Origin: Polycladomyces zharkentensis
GTDB taxonomy: Bacteria > Bacillota > Bacilli > Thermoactinomycetales > JIR-001
Reading direction: 5' to 3'
Assembly (NCBI RefSeq): GCF_016938855.1
Contig: NZ_JAFHAP010000005.1
Coordinates: 124,001-188,000, forward strand
DNA length: 64,000 nt
Shown: piece by piece, positions 25,724 to 33,628 of the stretch
Position numbering within the stretch: position 1 is the first letter of the stretch
How the letters are laid out: each line of letters opens with the position of its first letter
Position numbers and translations under genes: made by a program
The notes under the pieces: generated by a model
Databases searched by the model: none
Seen by the model: the letters and a program-made list of their open reading frames with translations, nothing else
Told to the model about the DNA's origin: nothing

Positions 25724-26317
25724 GTGCGGCTGATCTGGGTGCGTCACGGAGAGACGGAGGGCAACCGGCAGGGGCGGTATGTCGGCCATTGGGATGATCC
25801 GCTCAACAAACAGGGGAGACAACAGGCGCGTATGACGGAACGGCTGTCGCGGGAACGGGTGTCGGCGATCTACACCAGTGATTTGTGTCGCTCGAAAGAA
25901 ACAGCATCCATGATTGCCGCTCATCATCCGTCAGTGCCGCTTGCGATCACGCCTTTGTTGCGTGAATGTGCCTTCGGAGAATGGGAAGGGCGAACATACG
26001 ACGAGATTGCGGCGCATGGGGAGGCATATTTGCGACGGTGGTACGATGATCCCTGGCATGTGTCGCCGCCCGGCGGCGAATGTTTGCAGCAGATGGAACA
26101 ACGCATCAGCCGGTGGCTGGAAACGTTGGCTGTTCGTCACGGACGCGGGGATACGGTAGTGGCGGTTGCCCATGCAGGTCCGATTCGCCTGTTTTATGCG
26201 AAGTGGGTGAAACGGAATCCGCGTGCACTGTGGGATTTTTCGCTGCGGCACGGTGGAGTGTGGGTCGTTCGCCGAAGGGAAGACGGATGGGAGGAAGAAT
26301 CATGGAACCCGTCATGA
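25724..26317 (+). CDS. cobC: Histidine phosphatase, probable alpha-ribazole phosphatase
   Basis: 197-residue member of the histidine phosphatase family. The catalytic motif VRHGETEGN lies at residues 5-13, with a second His in VAVAHAGPIR (about 145-154) and the acid in ECAFGEWEG (about 80-88). In this operon it most likely removes the 5'-phosphate from alpha-ribazole or cobalamin phosphate. The start is GTG 25724, four bases after cobS, preceded by GAGGTGAG. A general phosphoglycerate-mutase-like phosphatase is the alternative. Confidence 0.88.
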   Translation: MRLIWVRHGETEGNRQGRYVGHWDDPLNKQGRQQARMTERLSRERVSAIYTSDLCRSKETASMIAAHHPSVPLAITPLLRECAFGEWEGRTYDEIAAHGEAYLRRWYDDPWHVSPPGGECLQQMEQRISRWLETLAVRHGRGDTVVAVAHAGPIRLFYAKWVKRNPRALWDFSLRHGGVWVVRRREDGWEEESWNPS

Positions 26318-26886
26318 TGCATACGTGGGATCTCGCTCCAGGCGAAGCGGAGCGGCTTCAGCGCAGTCTGTCGGCTCAAGTGATCAAAACGGACCAACTG
26401 GATGATGTCCGGTACGTGGCCGGAGTGGATGCCGCCTGCGATCCAAAAACGGATAAGCAATTGGCCGCCGTAGTTGTATTGGATGCACATTCGCTCCAGG
26501 TGGTTGAAACCGCCGTGGCGGAGGAGCAGGTGTCGTTTCCCTACATGCCCGGATTGTTTTCGTTTCGGGAATTGCCCTCCATCGTGAAAGCATTGAAACG
26601 GTTGAATACCACTCCGGATTTGATCGTCTGCGACGGACATGGGATCGCCCATCCCCGACGGTTCGGTTTGGCTTGTCACTTGGGAGTGATGTTTGACGTG
26701 CCCGCGATCGGTTGCGGTAAAACGATCCTGACGGGGGTAGCGGCAGAACCGGGGAAAACCCGGGGGGACCGCGTCCCTCTGGTTGACAGGGATGAAGTGA
26801 TCGGATATGCATTGCGGACGCAGGACAACATCAAGCCCGTCTACGTTTCCATCGGTCACCGTAATATCCTTGCCCACCGCTTGTGA
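26302..26886 (+). CDS. nfi: Endonuclease V
   Basis: 194-residue DNA repair nuclease that cuts one base 3' of deoxyinosine. The catalytic acids are in VAGVDAACD (Asp about residue 38), FSFRELPSI (Glu about 82) and [20 protein letters not shown] (Asp about 106). At 194 residues it is slightly shorter than typical bacterial Nfi (about 220), with both ends compact, but all motifs are present. It overlaps the end of cobC by 16 bases, so it is co-transcribed with the cobalamin genes although functionally unrelated. Confidence 0.92.
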   Translation: MEPVMMHTWDLAPGEAERLQRSLSAQVIKTDQLDDVRYVAGVDAACDPKTDKQLAAVVVLDAHSLQVVETAVAEEQVSFPYMPGLFSFRELPSIVKALKRLNTTPDLIVCDGHGIAHPRRFGLACHLGVMFDVPAIGCGKTILTGVAAEPGKTRGDRVPLVDRDEVIGYALRTQDNIKPVYVSIGHRNILAHRL

Positions 26887-27180
26887 CTGGATTCTTCGAC
26901 TATCCCCCCGGTACCGTCTGCCCGAAACCACACGAATGGCAGATCAACTCGTCAGAGCTTGGGCGAAGAAACGATTCACTAGATGAGTCATATTCGCTCG
27001 GTTTTCAATCTGGTGCTGTTGCCTCCCAAACGGAAAATCAATACAACAAGCCGGATTTTCCAATATCAGCAAATCGGATGCCGGGTGTTTGCAGCATCTT
27101 TTCTTTTAGATAGATCCGTCAGTAAAAGTTGTGAAGAATACCAGTGAACTGGACCAAAAAGAGAAGAGTGACGGAAAGTG

Positions 27181-27217
27181 ATTCTCAAATATGAGAATAT
27201 CGGCCCTTTTAGGCCGA
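27181..27217. repeat. Two adjacent small hairpins in the gap after nfi
   Basis: ATTCTCA / TGAGAAT (27181-27198) and CGGCC / GGCCG (27200-27216), each with a short loop. Neither has a T-tract. Nothing else is recognisable in 26887-27273. Confidence 0.4.
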
Positions 27218-27317
27218 AAATAGAATAGTTGGAATAAGAGGCCCGTCATCTGATAATGACTTGTATTGAGGAAATGCCGTTTTACTTGTTTTTTTGGCGT
27301 GGATACTAATGCGATTT

Positions 27318-27595
27318 ATAAAGCGCGGGAGGGAAAACCCAACCCTTCAGGTTTGCGATGAAAGCGAGCGTCGGATGCGGAAGGGCTTTGTTCCTTGCTC
27401 AAGTCCGGCAGAATTTTATTCAATCGATCCGAGAAATTCCAAAACACTGAAAACTACGATACGAGCAACAACTCGCAGAATGAAAATCACGGCTTGGCCT
27501 AAGCCATCGTGTATGGATGTGGGCAGCTACGCCAGATGAAAGCCCGGCACCCCAAAGTGAGTGCCTATGGTGTTTCACCGTGTGGGGCAAGTCAG
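27318..27595 (+). mobile_element. IS200/IS605-derived element without genes (element 2)
   Basis: Left end: AAAGCGCGGGAGGG, GATGAAAGCGAGCGTCGGATG and the hairpin GTCGGATGCGG...AAGTCCGGC, followed by a promoter-like GAATTTTATTCAATC. Right end: AAGCCATCGTGTATGGATG, CTACGCCAGATGAAAGCCC, then a hairpin with CCGGCACC and GGTG...CCGTGTGGGG. About 280 bases with no tnpA or tnpB codons. The layout matches element 4 almost block for block. It lies inside the DUF3592-type gene. Confidence 0.65.
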
Positions 27596-27767
27596 GGGGT
27601 CTTGTTCCATTTCCGCAAATATGGCGTGGAGGTAACAGGAGAAATGATTGACCTGGAAGCGAAGGATCACGTCGAAGATGGTGTCAAATCCGTCGTTTAT
27701 CTCCCAACGTTCCGATTCATCGATTAAGGGGGGAGGAACGGATTTACAGAAAAAGCCGTCTGAAAGC

Positions 27768-28203
27768 CCATGGTTTCAATCGTGGGATGAAAGGTGGCGT
27801 TGCTCGGCATCTCCTTTTGGGGATGGTAAGAACAACCAATTTTCTGTATAATCGAACGTATGAGCGGTGCTCATTCCACTGGTAGTGGGTTTATTCCTGT
27901 GGACGTCATGGTATGGTGTTCCAGTGACGAACTCATCTCTCCCACTGGGTAAAACCATGAGAGTGGGAAAAAGGAACTAGCGTACTGGTAATACCACGGG
28001 CACTTCCGTTGGTCGCAGGTATGCCGCCCATGTGGGTACATGTGCCCAGTGGCGCAGAACTATATGGGACGGGGTGATGACACACCCCTTAGCTTGAGGG
28101 TTGCCCGAAGCAGAAATGGAATGAGGGCGTTAACTACTCAAGAATCCCACGGCGACCAAAGATAGTATCTGTGTACTTTAGCCGTGTGGAGTGTCAAAAG
28201 CTG
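27768..28203 (+). mobile_element. IS200/IS605-derived element carrying a long structured RNA (element 3)
   Basis: The left end (CCATGGTTTCAATCGTGG, GATGAAAG, GCGTTGCTCGG, ATCTCC...GGGGATG, AACAAC, then TATAAT at 27847) matches the left end of element 5 over about 80 bases. The right end (CCCACGGCGACC ... GCCGTGTGG, 28146-28189) matches elements 1 and 2. The 290 bases between hold no reading frame. Sequences on both sides belong to one DUF3592-type gene, which sets the borders to within a few bases. Confidence 0.7.
27857..28195 (+). ncRNA. Candidate HEARO/IscB-type omega RNA
   Basis: Begins about 5 bases after a TATAAT box with ATGAGCGGTGCTC and contains a series of strong hairpins: CTCTCCCACTGG...GAGAGTGGG, GGTAATACC, GGGCACTTCC, CCCATGTGGGTACATG, GGGGTGATGACACACCCC. 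The 3' part GGGCGTTAACTACTCAAGAATCCCACGG runs into the transposon right-end hairpin. From memory this order resembles the HEARO RNAs that guide IscB nucleases; a covariance search was not possible. No iscB gene is nearby, so any partner would act in trans. Confidence 0.5.
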
Positions 28204-28399
28204 TTGTTGGCCCCCATCAGGCGCCCCAAGATTGGAGAAAAAGTTCCACTTCGCTATGTGCCGGGAAAAAGAGAGATTGTGAGTGAAGGTGTTGGATTTG
28301 AAACGGCCATGATTGTGCTGTACATGATTGCCGGTTCGATGGTGATGTGGTTGGGTGTTTGCATATTCAATATCCTTTAGAGAAGACCCGTATTCTTGA

Positions 28400-28858
28400 T
28401 CATTTGTCTCCCTTTACAAAAAACCATCTCCCTGTATTCGTGGCGACCATGGTGGGCGTCAACGTCCGGAACGGTTCACTCCAATTGATCATGGGGAAGC
28501 TCAGTTCTTTCATCATGTATGCATAACAGGATTGGCGTATGTCGGCGGGGACGCCTTTTCGCTTGATCAGTCGAACGGCCTCTTTGAAAGCCCCCTGTTT
28601 CACCAACATGCGGAAATAGGGAGGGATCACTTCCTGCAGGGGGCGCTTGAACTGCAATTTGGAACGTTTTCCCCGTCCCCCGCCCGATTTCCAATAGATC
28701 AGCCCCTCGTCTTCCAATTTGTCGAGGATGCGTTTCGCATTGCGTACCGTACAATACCATGTTTCCGCCAGTTCCTCCAGGCTCACGTAGAACGATTGAT
28801 GGTCTGCCACTTCACTGTATTTCAGGCGCACTTCAATGTACTGCTCCAGGATTCTCAT
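28400..28858 (-). CDS. Small SgrR-like DNA-binding regulator
   Basis: 152-residue protein whose first 70 residues (MRILEQYIEVRLKY, VSLEELAETWYCTVRNAKR, DEGLIYWKSGGGRGKRSKLQF) match the winged-helix DNA-binding domain of SgrR-type regulators. Full SgrR proteins are about 550 residues and carry a solute-binding domain, which is absent here; either this is a truncated gene or a stand-alone regulator. It is divergent from an ABC transporter, and an inverted repeat lies in its own promoter, so self-regulation and control of that transporter are plausible. ATG 28858 follows GGGGGT by seven bases. Confidence 0.7.
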   Translation of the reverse strand: MRILEQYIEVRLKYSEVADHQSFYVSLEELAETWYCTVRNAKRILDKLEDEGLIYWKSGGGRGKRSKLQFKRPLQEVIPPYFRMLVKQGAFKEAVRLIKRKGVPADIRQSCYAYMMKELSFPMINWSEPFRTLTPTMVATNTGRWFFVKGDK

Positions 28859-28869
28859 CGTCATACCCC

Positions 28870-28924
28870 CGACCTTAGTATAAAACAGGGACATTTTGCG
28901 TTGTCAATGTCCCTTTTTTTCTTT
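28870..28924 (-). promoter_or_regulatory. Promoter with overlapping inverted repeat between the regulator and the ABC transporter
   Basis: GGGACATT (28888-28895) and AATGTCCC (28906-28913) form an 8-bp inverted repeat with a 10-base centre. On the minus strand TTGACA overlaps one arm and TATACT lies 18-19 bases further, so the repeat covers the regulator promoter and is a likely operator. On the plus strand the same repeat is followed by TTTTTTT and would also work as a terminator. Confidence 0.6.
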
Positions 28925-28988
28925 TAAGGGAACCATACAATATTTTTTAGAAGAAGTGGTGTATACGCAGAAAGAATGGAGGGCATTC

Positions 28989-29930
28989 ATGACAGTCACT
29001 CCTGTGATGGAGATTCGCAACCTGAGCAAACAAATCGGTCGCCGAACGATCGTCCAATCCGTTTCGCTGGACGTATATCCGGGGGAAGTGCTCGGACTTT
29101 TGGGACCCAACGGTGCCGGGAAAACAACGCTGATCCGCATGATGACGGGACTGATTGCTCCCAGCCAAGGAGATATCCGCATTCATGGCTTCAGCGTACG
29201 AACCCAATTCGAGCAGGCAATCCAACATGTGGGAGCCATCGTGGAAAATCCGGAATTCTACAAGTTTCTGTCGGGATACAAAAATTTGGTTCATTTTGCC
29301 CGCATGGTGCCGGGCGTGGACGAAGAACGCATCCATGAAGCGATCTTATTGGTGAAGCTGGAGGAGGCCATTCACGATCCGGTCAAAACTTATTCTCTGG
29401 GAATGCGGCAGCGTCTCGGCGTGGCCCAGGCAATATTGCACCGACCTTCTGTGTTGATCCTGGACGAGCCGACCAATGGGTTGGACCCGGCCGGCATTCG
29501 CGAACTGCGCGATTATTTGCGCCGTCTGGTCAAAACGGAAGGAACGGCCGTGGTGGTGTCGAGTCATTTGTTGTCCGAAATGGAGCTGATGTGTGATCGG
29601 GTGGCGATCATTCAGCGCGGAAAGCTGATCGATGTTCGCCGGGTGAATGAAATGGTTCACCATGAGGGATTGATCCGGGTACGATTTGAGGTGGATCGGA
29701 CAGAACCCCTCCCGTTGATTTTACGCCGATTGGGTTGGGAACGCGAATGGGAGGAACTGCCTCTCGGGTTTGAAATCCGGTTGCAAAAGGAAGAGATTGC
29801 GGAATTGAACAGGCAGTTGGCACTGATGGGCGTCCGCGTTTTCGGAATCGACAAAGTGGAACAAACGCTGGAAGATCGGTTTTTGGAAATGACGGAAGGG
29901 GATGAATCGTGGTCTCGTTATGGCGACTGA
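28989..29930 (+). CDS. ABC transporter ATP-binding protein (BcrA type)
   Basis: 313-residue ATPase of an ABC-2 exporter. Walker A LGPNGAGKTT (about residues 38-47), the signature YSLGMRQRLG (about 136-145), Walker B VLILDEPTNGLD (about 154-165) and the switch His in VVSSHLLSE are all present. The C-terminal 90 residues form the domain typical of BcrA/NatA-like exporters. ATG 28989 follows GGAGGG. It pairs with the permease that overlaps its end by 22 bases. The substrate is unknown; relatives export antibiotics, lantibiotics or sodium. Confidence 0.92.
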   Translation: MTVTPVMEIRNLSKQIGRRTIVQSVSLDVYPGEVLGLLGPNGAGKTTLIRMMTGLIAPSQGDIRIHGFSVRTQFEQAIQHVGAIVENPEFYKFLSGYKNLVHFARMVPGVDEERIHEAILLVKLEEAIHDPVKTYSLGMRQRLGVAQAILHRPSVLILDEPTNGLDPAGIRELRDYLRRLVKTEGTAVVVSSHLLSEMELMCDRVAIIQRGKLIDVRRVNEMVHHEGLIRVRFEVDRTEPLPLILRRLGWEREWEELPLGFEIRLQKEEIAELNRQLALMGVRVFGIDKVEQTLEDRFLEMTEGDESWSRYGD

Positions 29931-30688
29931 CACGAAACGAAAACATGAAAATCATGGAGCGGACGCGAACAGTGATCATGATGGGGTTGTTGATCCTTAT
30001 GCTTTTTATCATGGCGTTCGCCATGAGATGGATGGTCACCGTGGCAGGTTCTACCCTGGATATGTGGGAGTTTGCCGTCAAATGCACTCACCTGCTGTTT
30101 GGCGTGCAGTTGTTTGCCGTGGTGATTGCGGGGGACATCGTGTCCAGTGAATTTGCATGGGGAACAGTAAAAATGCTCCTCATCCGCCCCGTCGGACGAA
30201 CCAAAATCCTGCTGTCCAAATATATGGCCGTATTGTGGTGGATTTTTGTCTGCATGGCAGTACTGTTGATCGGTTCGTTGCTGTTTGGTATGGTCTTTTT
30301 CCGATTGACGCTCGATCCGGAACGGATTATCACCGTTTTCAAGCACCTGGGGACGGTATACGTGCTGTATGCGGTGGAAGTGATCATGATGGCCACACTC
30401 GCCTTTATGCTTTCCGCGGTGTCGCGCAGCAGCACCCTGTCCGTCGGTTTGTCCATTTTTTTGCTGTTCTCCGGGTCCGTCTTGGCGGAAATCATGAAGT
30501 TGTGGGGATGGAGCTGGGGGAAATATCTGTTGTTTGCCAACTTGGACCTGACCTCATACGTCGTTGACACGGGTACGCACTTTCCGGGTATGTCTCTTGG
30601 TTTCTCCCTTACGGTGCTGGCGGCTTATTTCTTGTTGTTTCATCTGATCGCCTGGTTGGTTTTTACGAAAAAGGATGTTTCGGTATGA
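29909..30688 (+). CDS. ABC-2 type permease
   Basis: 259-residue membrane protein with six helices. It starts with a short cytoplasmic segment (LWRLTRNENMKIMERTRT), typical of ABC-2 permeases, and contains SSEFAWGTVKMLLIRPVGR (about residues 84-102) in the coupling region. The GTG start at 29909 lies inside the ATPase gene, with GGAAGGGGAT upstream, showing translational coupling. With the ATPase it forms an exporter of unknown substrate. Confidence 0.9.
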   Translation: MVSLWRLTRNENMKIMERTRTVIMMGLLILMLFIMAFAMRWMVTVAGSTLDMWEFAVKCTHLLFGVQLFAVVIAGDIVSSEFAWGTVKMLLIRPVGRTKILLSKYMAVLWWIFVCMAVLLIGSLLFGMVFFRLTLDPERIITVFKHLGTVYVLYAVEVIMMATLAFMLSAVSRSSTLSVGLSIFLLFSGSVLAEIMKLWGWSWGKYLLFANLDLTSYVVDTGTHFPGMSLGFSLTVLAAYFLLFHLIAWLVFTKKDVSV

Positions 30689-30736
30689 TGGGGCGGGAGG
30701 GGATAGGAGACTTGGGGCTTATTCTCGGTTTGAAAC

Positions 30737-30771
30737 TCCCCCGGGGCTTGGCTAACATCAAGCCCCGGGCT
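30737..30771. repeat. GC-rich inverted repeat between the permease and GDPD genes
   Basis: CCCCGGGGCTTG / CAAGCCCCGGG with a short loop between two convergent genes. The T-tract is missing, but the position suggests a shared, perhaps weak terminator. Confidence 0.55.
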
Positions 30772-30832
30772 GTCCAGGCTTCGTGGGGCCACACAGGTGC
30801 GCCTTATTCATGTTTACACATGATTGATTCAA

Positions 30833-31681
30833 TCAATCCTTGTGGCGGGGAACATAATCGGGATAATCGGTAATAATGCCATCCACCCCGGCCTCCAGTA
30901 GAGGTGCGACTTGGGACTGATCGCGGACCGTCCAAGCCATGATCCCCATATCCAGCGCATGGATGCGATTCACCAAATCTTTATTGACATATGACAAATG
31001 AGGATTGACATAGTCGGCATAGGCTTTAAATTCTTGCAGCATGTGATCAGTAAGATGGCTGGCGCCTGAAGTCAAAACCCCGATCGGTACATCCGGAAGG
31101 ATATTGTGAAATTTTTTCAGTGAATGGAAGTCGAACGACTGAACGATGATCTTCCCGTTTTTCGGTTTGTCCAAATTTCGCTCCGCCAGCGCATCCGCCA
31201 CTTTTTGCTCAATGCCGGGATAGAGATGAGGAGCTTTCATTTCGATTAAAATCCCTGTTTTACCGCGGAAAGCATCTAAAACCTCTTCGAGCGTGGGAAT
31301 ACGTTCACCCGCAAATTCCGGGCCAAAGTAGCTGCCGGCATCCAGTTTGCGCAGCTCTTCCAATGTCAGGTTACCCACTTTGCCGGTACCGTCCGTAGTA
31401 CGGTCGACAGTGGTATCATGAATCACTACCAAATGACCGTCTTTGCTTAACTGTACATCCAGCTCAATGTAGTCTGCTTTCATCTCTACTGCTTTTTCAA
31501 ATGCGGCCATCGTGTTTTCCGGCGCATATCCAGAAGCGCCGCGATGGGCAACCGTTATCACTTTGTCCGCATTCTCGTCAGGCATCCCGCCAGAAGCGGC
31601 CAAGGCCGCCGTTGCTTGGGAAATAAACAAACCAACAAACAGTGTTGTAACGATGAGCAACTTCTTTCCGAAGTGAAACAT
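30833..31681 (-). CDS. glpQ: Glycerophosphodiester phosphodiesterase, secreted
   Basis: 282-residue GDPD-family enzyme with an N-terminal signal peptide (about residues 1-29, AALAASGG cleavage region). The catalytic motif VAHRGASGYAPENT (His, Arg, Glu, about 43-56) and ELDVQLSKDGHLVVIHD (Glu, Asp, His, about 74-90) are complete. It hydrolyses glycerophosphodiesters to glycerol-3-phosphate and an alcohol at the outer face of the membrane. It is monocistronic and convergent with the ABC permease. Confidence 0.93.
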   Translation of the reverse strand: MFHFGKKLLIVTTLFVGLFISQATAALAASGGMPDENADKVITVAHRGASGYAPENTMAAFEKAVEMKADYIELDVQLSKDGHLVVIHDTTVDRTTDGTGKVGNLTLEELRKLDAGSYFGPEFAGERIPTLEEVLDAFRGKTGILIEMKAPHLYPGIEQKVADALAERNLDKPKNGKIIVQSFDFHSLKKFHNILPDVPIGVLTSGASHLTDHMLQEFKAYADYVNPHLSYVNKDLVNRIHALDMGIMAWTVRDQSQVAPLLEAGVDGIITDYPDYVPRHKD

Positions 31682-31957
31682 GGATACGCCTCCTTATATA
31701 TAAATCTTCTAAATCACAAAGGAGAATCGGTTTCAACCATGTAAAAAGGATACTTGACAATATGCGCAAACTGTCCCGGCTTTTGATAGGAAGATTCGGT
31801 ATGTTTTCACCATTCGTGCTGCATCCTCTTCATTCTGTTCCAAACATTATGCGAAGTTCAGTTCTGCCGAAACGGGATCGTGATAACTCGGGAACTGATT
31901 CTTCTCCCTGCTTCAATTTCAAACTATATCAGTCAAATGTAAAAGAGGGATTAGTAT

Positions 31958-32140
31958 ATGTTTGATAAACTGTTGAATCTCTTCTGGGGTAAGTGGTTTG
32001 GGCCGATCAAAAGATCCAAGACGAATCAGCACAGAGACAAGCAAAAAACAAATCATCATGATCATTCGTGGGTCCACCCGCGAGGAGGGATGAGCGCATG
32101 GCAAGGGATGAACGAATCGAATTGGGTTTATTTTATTTGA
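31958..32140 (+). CDS. Small hypothetical protein
   Basis: 60-residue frame starting MFDKLLNLFWGKWFGP, basic and His-rich in the middle (NQHRDKQKTNHHDH). AAGAGGGA lies about nine bases before the ATG. There is no family match, and it overlaps the end of the convergent lipoprotein gene by 13 bases. It may be a chance frame. The gap 31682-31957 shows only AT-rich sequence. Confidence 0.28.
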   Translation: MFDKLLNLFWGKWFGPIKRSKTNQHRDKQKTNHHDHSWVHPRGGMSAWQGMNESNWVYFI

Positions 32141-32526
32141 AAACTGCCTTCAGCTATCTTGTCTTCACCTTTATATACTCTTACGATATATTTTCCCGAT
32201 CCATTTGGATTAGAAAACCCAGACCAAAACTTACTCCAACTTGGATCTACATTTACTGATTCACGAGAAATCATTTCTTCGTTTCCATTTTTATCTGACA
32301 TATAGGTAGTGATGGTCAGCTTATTCGTGCCAAATTCGTTTAAAGTGTTGATCTCGATAAATATATCATGATTTTTGTTGAATATATTCGTTTTACCGGT
32401 AATGCCAGAATCGTTATATCCTGTTCCGAAATCAACATGCCCCTCATTGGATAAAAGATTTTCGACTTTGATCTGGCATCCAACCAGAAACAAGCAAGCC
32501 AAAAGCACAATTGCTTTTTTCATCAT
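32128..32526 (-). CDS. Putative lipoprotein
   Basis: 132-residue protein with a lipoprotein signal peptide: MMKKAIVLLACLFLVGC, with the lipobox LVGC at residues 14-17. The mature part is beta-rich (YMSDKNGNEEMISRESV, GSGKYIVRVYKGEDKIAEG) and ends in FQIK, suggesting an Ig-like or PLAT-like small fold facing the outside. It is not recognised as a named family. A GGGAGGAG sequence lies before the ATG. No neighbour suggests a role. Confidence 0.75.
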   Translation of the reverse strand: MMKKAIVLLACLFLVGCQIKVENLLSNEGHVDFGTGYNDSGITGKTNIFNKNHDIFIEINTLNEFGTNKLTITTYMSDKNGNEEMISRESVNVDPSWSKFWSGFSNPNGSGKYIVRVYKGEDKIAEGSFQIK

Positions 32527-32699
32527 AACTCCTCCCTGTTCCCGAAAGCTTATTCGTATTTATGGTACTTCTCTTTCATTGAAGGATTTTTATGGGTTTC
32601 GTGTGATTAAATTGATTTATCGTAAAAAGTGTTGACATCATGCCGATACATAAGCGAAGCGCCTTTGGGGTGTTAATCTTATTCGAGGAGGTCACGCAA

Positions 32700-32845
32700 A
32701 AGATGAGCGAAAATAAACGCTCTGTCAAAGCGGGCGAAGTGGTTGTGTCGAATTAATGTTGAAGGGCTGGAGGACGGGCTAAAGCTGATGAAAGCCGCGG
32801 AAAAATCGTCGCGTAGGATTGAGAAGGCTTTCCGGGAATGAGAGG
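32700..32845 (+). pseudogene. Small frameshifted remnant, possibly phage-derived
   Basis: GAGGAGGTCACGC precedes ATG 32703, reading MSENKRSVKAGEVVVSN before a stop; a neighbouring frame continues INVEGLEDGLKLMKAAEKS to REGKAFRE-like residues and a stop at about 32841. Together they look like one small protein broken by a one-base shift. No family is recognised. The surrounding 32527-33156 has no other support for a gene. Confidence 0.35.
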
Positions 32846-33156
32846 ATCTTATCGGTGAGTCCGAAATGATCGCGGAAATGTTTCGCGGCGGGACGTTGGT
32901 TGTTGGTGAACTGGGTTCATCGATTAAATTTGTCTATCACGGAACTCATTCCACTAGCTGGCGTAAAAAAATCGCCGGCAACAGAACGAGATTGTTCCGT
33001 TAATCTTCACGTTCTCCGCTACTTGTGGAATCCATGCTTTCCTGAAGACTGCGGAAGCCTATGCCCCTCAACGTCGTTCGTGTGGGATGATTGTGCAGAA
33101 GGAGTCTGAGGAGCGGATCGCGTTCCTTTCTTCGGCATCCGGCGGAGAAAGGGGAG

Positions 33157-33270
33157 ATGATGAATGTGGCGGAAACGATCGCTTTGCTATCAATGGTGTT
33201 GCAGGTTATCGCAACGACCGTACAGGTGATACAAGTCGTCGTTCACGTCGTAACATCACGAAAAAAGTGA
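33157..33270 (+). CDS. Holin-like toxin micro-protein candidate
   Basis: 37 residues: MMNVAETIALLSMVLQVIATT then a second hydrophobic stretch ending in VVHVVTSRKK-type basic residues. One membrane helix with a short basic tail is the build of type I toxins and of the putative holin-like toxin family in Bacillales. AAAGGGGAG lies directly before the ATG and a strong terminator overlaps its stop codon (33262-33307), which argues for a real short transcript. No antisense antitoxin RNA could be identified by eye. Confidence 0.5.
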   Translation: MMNVAETIALLSMVLQVIATTVQVIQVVVHVVTSRKK

Positions 33271-33307
33271 CCCGTGGGACGGCAAGCTTTCGGGGTCACT
33301 TTTTTAT
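33262..33307 (+). terminator. Terminator overlapping the micro-protein stop
   Basis: AAAAGTGACCC / GGGGTCACTTTT with an 18-base loop that may fold further, then TTTTTT. Beyond it, 33308-33628 shows no gene. Confidence 0.8.
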
Positions 33308-33628
33308 AGTATAGAGGTGCCATGGGTTGGCGTACTTTTAAAAATGAAGTAAAACAATAGTTCCCTCCTGATCAATAGGGGTAAAATTTTTTAATAAACA
33401 AATGAAGAAAGGATGGAATTGTGAAGTTCAATCACCTTTTAAACCATCCATATCCGAACTCGTAACAGAAAAAAGGCACGGAATAACGCGCCAACGATGA
33501 AACAATGAAAGGTTAAGGAGTATGTGCTGGAAGGGCACTTTCCCGAATAGGAAAACGAACGGCGGGAGGATGTGTTGGCCTCTTTTCAGATTCCCACTGC
33601 CGCGACCACTGACAGGGTTTGAATCCCC

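Larger units (their letters stand above)
27274..28380 (+). pseudogene. DUF3592-type membrane protein gene broken by two mobile elements and a frameshift
   Basis: A possible start piece MPFYLFFW (27274) precedes element 2. After it, 27598-27725 reads FRKYGVEVTGEMIDLEAK then SVVYLPTFRFID; a one-base shift in a G-run near 27725 leads to KGGGTDLQKKPSESP. After element 3, 28206-28380 reads RRPKIGEKVPLRYVPGK and ends in a membrane helix (ETAMIVLYMIAGSMVMWLGV). Joined, these give the order of DUF3592 proteins: N-terminal helix, beta-rich soluble part with V-V-xP-xF, KVPVxYxP, C-terminal helix. The function of the family is unknown. Confidence 0.7.
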
